From QNFN01 sp033722135 (GTDB taxonomy: Bacteria; Pseudomonadota; Gammaproteobacteria; QNFN01): 6,123 nt of DNA. The translations under genes were made by a program, and so were the position numbers. The stretch covers positions 1-6,123 of the forward strand of contig JAWVZO010000153.1 in assembly GCA_033722135.1 (NCBI GenBank). Reading direction: 5' to 3'. Below the pieces are notes generated by a model. The model saw only the letters and a program-made list of their open reading frames with translations, did not search any database and was not told where the DNA came from. Positions within the stretch are counted from its first letter, which is position 1. The number at the start of each line of letters is the position of its first letter. Positions 1 through 5,296 of this stretch are shown here, in pieces.

Positions 1-1427
1 CGCACGCCTTCACGTTCCTCGATTTCGAGGAGGCGGCCCGGCGCTACGGCAAGGTGGGTGGTTTCGCCCACCTCGCGACGCTGGTCAGGCGGCTGCGCGA
101 CGCGCGCCCGGGCAGCCTGCTGCTCGACGGCGGCGACACCTGGCAGGGCTCGGCGACCGCGCTGTGGAGCAACGCGCAGGACATGGTCGATGCCCAGCTC
201 GCCCTCGGCGTCGACGTCATGACCTCGCACTGGGAGATGACCTACGGCGCCGAGCGGGTCACCGAGATCATCGAGAACGACTTCGCCGGCCGGATCGACT
301 TCGTCGCCCAGAACGTCCTCGACGTCACCTGGGAAGAGCCGGTCTTCCCCGCCTACACGCTCCGCGAGATCAACGGGGTGCCGGTGGCGGTCATTGGCCA
401 GGCGTTCCCCTACACGCCGATCGCCAACCCGCGCTACATGATCCCCGACTGGACCTTCGGCATCCGCGAGGGGCGCATGCAGCAGGTGGTCGACGAGGCG
501 CGCGCGGCGGGCGCGCAGGTGGTCGTGGTCCTGTCGCACAACGGCGCCGACCCGGATCTCAAGATGGCCGGCCGGGTCGCCGGCATCGACGCGATCCTCG
601 GCGGCCACACCCACGACGCGATGCCGAGGCCGATCGAGGTGGCGAACGCGGGCGGTACCACGCTGGTGATCAACTCGGGGGCGAACGGCAAGTTCCTGTC
701 GGTGCTCGACCTCGACGTGCGCCAGGGCAGGATCCGCGACTACCGTTTCCACCAGCTCCCGGTCTTCTCGAACCTGCTTCCGGCCGACCCGGAGATGGAG
801 GCGCTGATCGCGCGGCACCGGGCGCCGTACCTCGAGCGGCTCACGGAGCCGCTCGCGGTGAGCGATTCCCTGCTCTACCGCCGCGGCAACTTCAACGGCA
901 CCTTCGACCAGCTGATCTGCGACGCGCTGATGGCGACCCAGGACGCGCAGATCGCGCTCTCGCCCGGCTTCCGCTGGGGCACCACGCTGCTGCCCGGGGA
1001 GACGATCACCTTCGAGGACCTGATGACCCAGACCGCGATCACCTACCCGACGGTGACGGTCAACGAGTTCACCGGCGAGTTCCTCAAGACCATCCTCGAG
1101 GACGTCGCCGACAACCTGTTCAATAAGGACCCGTACTACCAGCAGGGCGGCGACATGGTGCGCGTCGGCGGGCTGCGCTACACCCTCGACCCGACCCAGG
1201 AGATCGGTTCGCGGGTCATCGCGATGGAGCTCGACGGCAGGCCGATCGAGGCCGGCAAGACCTACAAGGTGGCCGGCTGGGCGAGCGTCGCGCAGCCCCT
1301 CGAGGGCACGCCGGTCTGGGACGCGGTCGCCGAGTACCTCCGCGACCGCAGGACGGTGCGTGTCGACGAGGTCAACGATCCGCGGCTGGTCAACGTCGAG
1401 GGGAATCCCGGCCTGGCGCGCGCCTAG
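1..1427 (+). CDS. soxB: Thiosulfohydrolase SoxB, 5' end missing (runs off the left edge)
   Basis: SoxB is the periplasmic dimanganese enzyme of the Sox pathway that hydrolyses the terminal sulfone from the thiosulfate adduct carried on SoxY, releasing sulfate. The reading frame is open from base 3 (HAFTFLDFEEAARRYGK) to the TAG at 1425-1427, giving 474 visible residues. Family members are about 560 residues, so roughly 90 N-terminal residues, including the expected Tat signal and the first metal motif, lie outside. In the visible fragment I see LLDGGDTWQGS (metal-binding Asp45), SHWEMTYG in place of the nucleotidase NHE motif, AQN (Asn104), SHNG (His179) and GGHTHD (His202, His204), which are metallophosphoesterase metal ligands. 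GGDMVRVGG and a 5'-nucleotidase-type C-terminal domain follow from about residue 285. A GTG at 54 is an internal valine, not the start, because SoxB-like sequence continues upstream of it. No other sox gene is in the window. The gene converges on the minus-strand neighbour, with overlapping stop codons. The related UshA-type 5'-nucleotidases fit less well because of the HWE motif. Confidence 0.96.
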   Translation, partial: HAFTFLDFEEAARRYGKVGGFAHLATLVRRLRDARPGSLLLDGGDTWQGSATALWSNAQDMVDAQLALGVDVMTSHWEMTYGAERVTEIIENDFAGRIDFVAQNVLDVTWEEPVFPAYTLREINGVPVAVIGQAFPYTPIANPRYMIPDWTFGIREGRMQQVVDEARAAGAQVVVVLSHNGADPDLKMAGRVAGIDAILGGHTHDAMPRPIEVANAGGTTLVINSGANGKFLSVLDLDVRQGRIRDYRFHQLPVFSNLLPADPEMEALIARHRAPYLERLTEPLAVSDSLLYRRGNFNGTFDQLICDALMATQDAQIALSPGFRWGTTLLPGETITFEDLMTQTAITYPTVTVNEFTGEFLKTILEDVADNLFNKDPYYQQGGDMVRVGGLRYTLDPTQEIGSRVIAMELDGRPIEAGKTYKVAGWASVAQPLEGTPVWDAVAEYLRDRRTVRVDEVNDPRLVNVEGNPGLARA

Positions 1428-3007
1428 CCCCCGGCGCCGAGCAGCTCCGGCTCGGTGGTGGCGATGATGCTGCGCCGCACCCGCTCGCGCAGCGGAGCGT
1501 CGAACACGTCGATCGGGTTGTAGTCGTCGGTCAGCACGATGGCCGGCGTCCCGGGCGGGAAGGTGTAGCGACGCGCCAGGTTGCGCCGCACCCGGTCGAT
1601 CGCCAGCGGGTGCACTGGCGAGAGGATGCGTGGCGTGACCTCGCGCCGCGGGCCCTGGTAGGCGGTGATGATCAGGTTGCCCTCGCTTGGGTAGATTCCC
1701 GGATCGAACGTCGGCGTCACCTCGACGGTGTCGAAGGCCGTGCGCAGCGTCTCGACCACCGACGCGGTCATGAAACGGCCCTCGCCGAGATTGCCGATCA
1801 GGTTCAGCGCCAGCACCCCCCCGTCGTCCAGCCGTCCGGCCACCAGGGTGACCGCCTCGCGGCTCAGCAGGTGGCCCGGCGTGACGTCGCCGCTGAAGAC
1901 GTCGAGCAGGATGTAATCGTAGCGGGGGCCGGGCCGGGCGAGGAAGGTCCGCGCGTCCTCGATGGCGACCCGTCCGTTGGTGGTGAAGTCGAGATGGCGG
2001 CGCGCGAGGTCGACCACGTCTGGATCGATGTCGACCACGTCGACCGTGATCCCCCGGGCGACGTACCAGCGCGGCGCCATGCCGGCCCCGAGGCCGATGA
2101 CCAGTGCGCGCGTGCCCCCGGGATGGAGCGCCACCGGCAGGAACTGCAGGAAGTAGGAGTACTCGTAGACCGCCAAACCGTTGTTGAGGTCGATGCCGCC
2201 CTGGACCAGGCCGTCGATGGCCAGTTCCCGGCTGTGCACGCCCCCGCCGATGTAGTCGATCACCTGCAGCAGTCCGTAGTGGCTGTCGCGGGTCTCGACC
2301 TCGACGACGCGGGTGCCGTTGGCCATGACCCGGTCGACCCGCGCGTCGCCGGCGAACCAGCCGGGCAGCGCGAAGAGCAGCAGCGCCGCCGCGGCAGGAC
2401 GGCGGGCGAACAGCACGAAGTAACCGGCCGAGAGCAGCAGCAGCAGGGTCCCCGCGAGCTGGAAGATCCGGTCGACCCCGAGCAGCGCGATGAGCACGAA
2501 ACCGGTCAGCACCGTGCCCAACACGCTGCCCAGCGTGGAGAGGGCGTAGAACCCCCCGACCGTGAAGCCGAGCGTTGCGCTCTCGCGCCGCGCGAGCTTC
2601 ACGAGGTAGGGCGAGACCATGCCCAGCAGCCAGAGGGCCGGGCCGAAGAGCAGCAGCGTCGCGGTGAAGCTGCCGGCGCGAAGGCCGAGCGGGACGGTCA
2701 GATCGAGGACCGGTCCGCGCAGCAGCGGCACGAGCAGGGTGGCGAGCCCGGCCAGCGCGATGATCGTGTAGAGCCACGCGGGGCGGTCGCGGCGGTCGGC
2801 GATCCAGCCGCCCACCGCGTAGCCGAGCGCCAGGGCGATCAGCGCGACGCTGATCAGCGAGGTCCAGACGAACAGGCTGACGCCGAAGAACGGCCCGATC
2901 ACCCGCGAGCCGAGCACCTCGATGACCATCACCAGGCCGCCGCAGATCACCGCGGTCAGCAGCAGGTAGCCGAGGAACCCCCGGGTGGGTATTGCCGTCC
3001 GGGTCAC
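1424..3007 (-). CDS. Fused integral-membrane / spermidine synthase-like protein
   Basis: A 527-residue protein of the fused MFS/spermidine-synthase type. The N-terminal half (about residues 11-219) is strongly hydrophobic, with roughly seven membrane segments (near 11-33, 43-68, 79-97, 113-133, 150-176, 181-200 and 205-219). The C-terminal half is a soluble aminopropyltransferase-like Rossmann domain: DSHYGLLQVID (241-251), the nucleoside-binding loop VIGLGAG (303-309), the acidic strand end DVVDIDPD (323-330), EDAR (350-353), YDYILLDVFSGD (363-374) and the family's LTDDYNPID (492-500). Classical SpeE enzymes have a D-S/A-T-D-P motif where this protein has DVFSGD, so true spermidine synthesis is doubtful and the substrate is unknown. 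The start is a GTG (3005-3007) that overlaps the TGA of the upstream ChaN-family gene as GTGA. No good Shine-Dalgarno is visible, which suggests translational coupling. The stop lies inside a CTAG shared with soxB. The family call is firm; function is open. Confidence 0.9.
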   Translation of the reverse strand: MTRTAIPTRGFLGYLLLTAVICGGLVMVIEVLGSRVIGPFFGVSLFVWTSLISVALIALALGYAVGGWIADRRDRPAWLYTIIALAGLATLLVPLLRGPVLDLTVPLGLRAGSFTATLLLFGPALWLLGMVSPYLVKLARRESATLGFTVGGFYALSTLGSVLGTVLTGFVLIALLGVDRIFQLAGTLLLLLSAGYFVLFARRPAAAALLLFALPGWFAGDARVDRVMANGTRVVEVETRDSHYGLLQVIDYIGGGVHSRELAIDGLVQGGIDLNNGLAVYEYSYFLQFLPVALHPGGTRALVIGLGAGMAPRWYVARGITVDVVDIDPDVVDLARRHLDFTTNGRVAIEDARTFLARPGPRYDYILLDVFSGDVTPGHLLSREAVTLVAGRLDDGGVLALNLIGNLGEGRFMTASVVETLRTAFDTVEVTPTFDPGIYPSEGNLIITAYQGPRREVTPRILSPVHPLAIDRVRRNLARRYTFPPGTPAIVLTDDYNPIDVFDAPLRERVRRSIIATTEPELLGAGG

Positions 3008-4071
3008 GCGGAGTCGTCCGCGGGCCGCTTCTCACCGTGGCGCTCGCGCAGGATCTCGCGGTACGCCTCGCACAGGTCCTCGCGCTCCTGGAGGGGCGTG
3101 AACCAGAACACCTCGTAGTCGGGGCCGAAGTCGACGCCGTCGTGGACCAGCGGTTCCAGGTGCTCCTCGAGCGGCACCGGAGGGTCGCTCACCGGACGCA
3201 GGCCGACGGCGAGCTGCCCGGTGCCGGGACGCAGCTCGGCGACCCGGCGTACGACGCTCTGCCCGTGCTCGACGTGGCCGGCGCCGAGCACCACCAGCAC
3301 CGGGCGGTGGTCCGGGTCGCGCAGCGCGTCGACCACGGTGGCCGCCATCGCGTCGTTGCGCGCCAGCCAGGTGTCGTAGAGCCGCGCGATGCTCTCCGGC
3401 GTGCCGAAGCCGCAGTGGGCCTGGCCGAGGCGGTCGTTCATGACGCCGGCGTAGGCCTCGGGATCGGGACTCGTGTCGGGGAGCTGGGCACGCTCGACCG
3501 GCGTCAGGCCCTCGAGTCCGACCCGCTGCAGGCGCAGGCGCAGCGCCGGCGGCAGGTCGATGCCGTACGCCGGCAGGCGATGCTCGCGCGCGGCACGCAG
3601 GAGCGGACCATAGCGCGACCAGCGGTCGTCCTCCTCACCGTCCCAGCCGACGCGCGAGCGCAGGGCGCGCACCGCCAGCGCCTCGGCGGCCTCGTCGTCC
3701 GTGGATCGCTTCGGCTGGACGAAGTTCATCAGCCAGCCGGTCTGCTCGGTGCCGAAGAACTCGATCGCCAGCGCCGGCCGGTGCCCGGCCTCGAGCAGCG
3801 CGTCGAGCACCTCGCGCTGGCGGGCCTGGTGATGCGGGTTGTCGTGCACCTCGCCGAGGTAGACCACCTCGGCCTCGCCCATCCGCTCGATCAGGGCGGC
3901 ACGCTCGAGCGCCGCGCCGCTCTCGCCCTCGACGATCCGGCCGATCAGGGGGTCGGCCGGGGCCGGCGGGCGGGCGGCGCAGCCGGCGACGAGCAGCCCC
4001 GCGAGCAGGGCCGGCGCGAGGCCGTGAAGGGGTCTCGGAATCGTCATCTCGGGTTTCGGGCTCCGCGGCAT
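3004..4071 (-). CDS. ChaN-family (heme-binding/Tiki-like) outer-envelope lipoprotein
   Basis: A 355-residue ChaN-family lipoprotein. Members are membrane-anchored, and some bind heme or assist iron uptake; the wider superfamily includes the Tiki proteases. The N-terminus has a lipoprotein signal: a hydrophobic stretch ending in the lipobox LLVAGC, with Cys31 as the expected lipidated residue. Family motifs follow in order: VVYLGEVHDNPHHQ (69-82), LAIEFFG (101-107), PAYGIDLP (167-174) and VLGAGHVEHG (261-270); His76, His80, His81, Glu104 and His266 are candidate ligand or active-site residues. The longest start (ATG 4069-4071) puts MPRSPKPE ahead of a second ATG at 4045-4047. The second gives a more typical 22-residue signal and more room after the possible TACAAT box, so it may be the real start. 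Neither start has a well-placed Shine-Dalgarno. The TGA overlaps the next gene's GTG, pairing the two genes. Family assignment is solid; heme binding is inferred. Confidence 0.88.
   Translation of the reverse strand: MPRSPKPEMTIPRPLHGLAPALLAGLLVAGCAARPPAPADPLIGRIVEGESGAALERAALIERMGEAEVVYLGEVHDNPHHQARQREVLDALLEAGHRPALAIEFFGTEQTGWLMNFVQPKRSTDDEAAEALAVRALRSRVGWDGEEDDRWSRYGPLLRAAREHRLPAYGIDLPPALRLRLQRVGLEGLTPVERAQLPDTSPDPEAYAGVMNDRLGQAHCGFGTPESIARLYDTWLARNDAMAATVVDALRDPDHRPVLVVLGAGHVEHGQSVVRRVAELRPGTGQLAVGLRPVSDPPVPLEEHLEPLVHDGVDFGPDYEVFWFTPLQEREDLCEAYREILRERHGEKRPADDSA
3007..3022 (-). promoter_or_regulatory. Small hairpin at the start codon of the membrane/spermidine-synthase-like gene
   Basis: Perfect 6-bp inverted repeat, CGCGGA (3007-3012) and TCCGCG (3017-3022), with a 4-nt loop. 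In the minus-strand mRNA it ends on the first base of the GTG start codon. It lies inside the last codons of the upstream ChaN-family gene, so a ribosome finishing that gene would melt it, which fits coupled translation. GC-rich DNA makes such short stems by chance, so function is speculative. Confidence 0.25.
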
Positions 4072-4085
4072 CCTGCCAGGGGTCG

Positions 4086-4091
4086 ATTGTA
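4086..4091 (-). promoter_or_regulatory. Possible -10 promoter box for the ChaN-family gene
   Basis: On the minus strand the 49-bp gap reads TGTACAATCG. TACAAT matches the sigma-70 -10 consensus at five of six bases and stands out in very GC-rich sequence. No recognisable -35 lies 16-18 bp upstream; that region is CGGGGC-like. If used, transcription would start near 4079. That leaves about 8 nt before the ATG at 4071 and about 32 nt before the ATG at 4047, which would favour the shorter protein. Confidence 0.3.
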
Positions 4092-4101
4092 CAGGGGGTT
4101 G

Positions 4102-4114
4102 CGGGGCGGCCCCG
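4102..4114 (-). terminator. Short GC hairpin after the Rieske gene, weak terminator candidate
   Basis: CGGGG and CCCCG form a 5-bp stem with a 3-nt loop, starting a few bases after the TGA of the Rieske gene in the only gap of real size in the window. No U-tract follows on the minus strand (CAACCCCC follows instead), so it is not a standard intrinsic terminator. It may only slow or partly end suf transcription, or be a chance stem. Confidence 0.2.
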
Positions 4115-4120
4115 GCGCGG

Positions 4121-4441
4121 TCAGTCCCAGCGGTCGTCGCGGACCTGGACCATCCCCTGCTCGATGCGGACCGGGAAGGTCTCGATCGGGTCGTAGGCCG
4201 GCGGGGTCAGCGCCGCGCCGGTCTTCAGGCAGAAGCGGGCGCCGTGGCGCGGGCAGACCACCTCGGTCCCCTCGACCTCGCCGCCGGCGAGCTCGCCGCC
4301 GTCGTGGGTGCAGAGGTCCTCGACGGCGTAGTAGTTCCCGTCGACGTTGAACACGGCAACCTCGGTGCCGTCGACGTCGACGACGTGCCAGGAGTCGGGG
4401 CCGAAGGCGTCGGCGGGGGCGACGTCGATCCAGTCGGACAT
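4121..4441 (-). CDS. Small Rieske [2Fe-2S] ferredoxin-like protein
   Basis: A 106-residue single-domain Rieske protein, similar to the ferredoxin subunits of non-heme iron dioxygenases. The cluster ligands are clear: CTHDGG (Cys44, His46) and CPRHGARF (Cys63, His66), spaced C-x-H-x16-C-x2-H, with two cysteines and two histidines as expected. There is no signal peptide or membrane anchor, so it should be cytoplasmic, unlike bc1-complex Rieske subunits. The sequence is acidic, which is common in electron-transfer ferredoxins. It starts at ATG 4439-4441, 13 nt after the sufT stop, with only a weak GA-rich upstream stretch, so it probably shares the suf transcript. No oxygenase or reductase partner gene is in the window. 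A role as a Suf client or as an electron donor during cluster assembly is inferred from position alone. A NirD-like subunit is a less likely alternative. Confidence 0.92.
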   Translation of the reverse strand: MSDWIDVAPADAFGPDSWHVVDVDGTEVAVFNVDGNYYAVEDLCTHDGGELAGGEVEGTEVVCPRHGARFCLKTGAALTPPAYDPIETFPVRIEQGMVQVRDDRWD

Positions 4442-4454
4442 GGTTCGGCTCGTC

Positions 4455-4856
4455 TCAGAAGAAGCCGAGCTGCAGGCGCGCGGTCTCGCTCATCCGCTCC
4501 TGGGTCCAGGGCGGCTCCCAGACCAGCTCGACGTGGGCCTGGGTGACGCCCGGCACCGCGCGCACCGCGCACTCGACGGAGTATGGGAAGGTCTGCGCCA
4601 CGGGGCAGCCGGGCGCGGTGAGCGTCATCTCGACGTAGGCGCGGCCCTGCTCGTCGACGTCGCAGGTGTAGATCAGGCCGAGATCGTAGATGTTGACCGG
4701 CAGCTCGGGGTCGTAGACCTCGCGCAGCGCGTCGATGATCTGCTCGCGGAGCTCGTCCGGGTTGACGCGCGCCTCCTCCTGGCCGGCGCCCGGGGCGTCG
4801 TTCTCGCTCCCCTGCGACTCGGGCGGCAGGGTCGCCGGATCCGTGGTGTGGTTCAT
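4455..4856 (-). CDS. sufT: SufT / MIP18-family (DUF59) Fe-S maturation protein
   Basis: A 133-residue protein of the MIP18/PaaD/SufT family, whose members help insert or mature Fe-S clusters in target proteins. The core runs from about residue 31: NPDELREQIIDALREVYDPE, then LPVNIYDLGLIY (52-63), then MTLTAPGCPVAQ (77-88) with the conserved Cys84, then the C-terminal VELVWEPPWTQERMS (109-123). The start is ATG 4854-4856, which overlaps the sufU TGA as ATGA and is preceded by a strong GGGAGGT Shine-Dalgarno 9 nt away, so it is well supported. The same frame stays open further upstream inside sufU, but that part is not SufT-like. The first 30 or so residues are a polar, Pro/Glu/Gly-rich extension beyond the usual roughly 100-residue SufT core. 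Its place directly after sufS-sufU supports SufT over phenylacetate PaaD. Confidence 0.93.
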   Translation of the reverse strand: MNHTTDPATLPPESQGSENDAPGAGQEEARVNPDELREQIIDALREVYDPELPVNIYDLGLIYTCDVDEQGRAYVEMTLTAPGCPVAQTFPYSVECAVRAVPGVTQAHVELVWEPPWTQERMSETARLQLGFF

Positions 4857-5296
4857 TCGGTCGTTACCTCCCGGCCATCGTCCTCGAGGGCCGCCTGCAG
4901 GGTGTGCCACGCCAGGGTCGCGCACTTCACCCGCGACGGGTACTCGCGCACGCCGGCGAACACCACCAGCTTGCCGAGGTGCCCGCCGCTCTCGCCGTTG
5001 CCGGCGACCAACTCGTGGAATTCGTCGAACAGGGCGCGCGCCTCCGCCTCCGGCTTGCCGGTCATCGCCTGGGTCATCAGCGAGGCCGAGGCGGTGGAGA
5101 TGGCGCAGCCGACCCCCTCGAAATGCACCTCGCGGACCACGCCGTCCTCGACCCGCGCGTGGACGTGCACCTGGTCGCCGCACAGCGGGTTGTTGCCGTC
5201 GGCGTGGCGGTTGGCCTCGGGCAGCGGGCCGAAATTGCGCGGCTTGCGCCCGTGGTCGAGGATCACCTCCTGGTAGAGCTCGCGCAGGTCCGACAT
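4853..5296 (-). CDS. sufU: SufU sulfur-transfer / Fe-S assembly protein
   Basis: A 147-residue IscU-fold protein of the SufU type. In Bacillus subtilis SufU is a zinc protein that takes persulfide sulfur from SufS and passes it to the Suf scaffold. The metal and acceptor residues are present: NPLCGD (Cys39, Asp41), GVGCAIS (Cys64) and VKCATLAW (Cys125). Between the second and third cysteines there is an insertion around ELVAGNGESGGHLGKL (95-110), typical of SufU and absent from IscU. The IscU chaperone-recognition LPPVK motif is missing. The opening MSDLRELYQEVILDHGRKPRN is canonical. Start ATG 5294-5296 overlaps the sufS stop by one base (TGATG), so a longer in-frame extension to about 5773 is rejected. 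The TGA overlaps the sufT ATG. The nucleotide packing implies coupled translation with both neighbours. Confidence 0.95.
   Translation of the reverse strand: MSDLRELYQEVILDHGRKPRNFGPLPEANRHADGNNPLCGDQVHVHARVEDGVVREVHFEGVGCAISTASASLMTQAMTGKPEAEARALFDEFHELVAGNGESGGHLGKLVVFAGVREYPSRVKCATLAWHTLQAALEDDGREVTTE
4865..4872 (-). promoter_or_regulatory. Strong ribosome binding site for sufT, inside the end of sufU
   Basis: On the minus strand GGGAGGTA sits 8-9 nt upstream of the sufT ATG (4854-4856) and matches the anti-16S core GGAGGT. It is embedded in the final sufU codons (Arg-Glu-Val). It fixes the sufT start and shows that SufT can be loaded by fresh ribosomes as well as by coupling through the ATGA overlap. 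It is the clearest Shine-Dalgarno in the window. Confidence 0.7.

Noticed and set aside
54..56. GTG at 54 as the soxB start
   Set aside because: SoxB-like sequence (HAFTFLDFEEAARRYGK) continues upstream in frame to the window edge, so the codon is internal.
164..1126. Second plus-strand frame (320 codons) inside soxB
   Set aside because: Arg/Pro/Gly-rich out-of-frame product; the soxB frame carries all the recognisable motifs.
1415..1439. GGCGCGCGCC and CGGCGCCG palindromes around the soxB stop as a bidirectional terminator
   Set aside because: The palindromes make only weak or long-loop stems, and no U-tract follows on either strand. GC-rich coding ends often contain such sequences by chance.
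1610..3118. Long plus-strand open frame (502 codons) opposite the membrane/spermidine-synthase-like gene
   Set aside because: Its product is rich in Arg, Gln, Glu, Asp and His with no domain, and it mirrors a real gene on the other strand. This is the usual antisense artefact of GC-rich codon bias.
2992..4350. Long plus-strand open frame (452 codons) opposite the ChaN-family gene
   Set aside because: Low-complexity Arg/Gly/Pro-rich product with no motif, antisense to a gene with clear family motifs, and running across two gene boundaries.
4857..5183. Upstream in-frame extension of sufT
   Set aside because: Arg/Gly-rich shadow of sufU; the ATG at 4854-4856 has a strong Shine-Dalgarno and the ATGA overlap.
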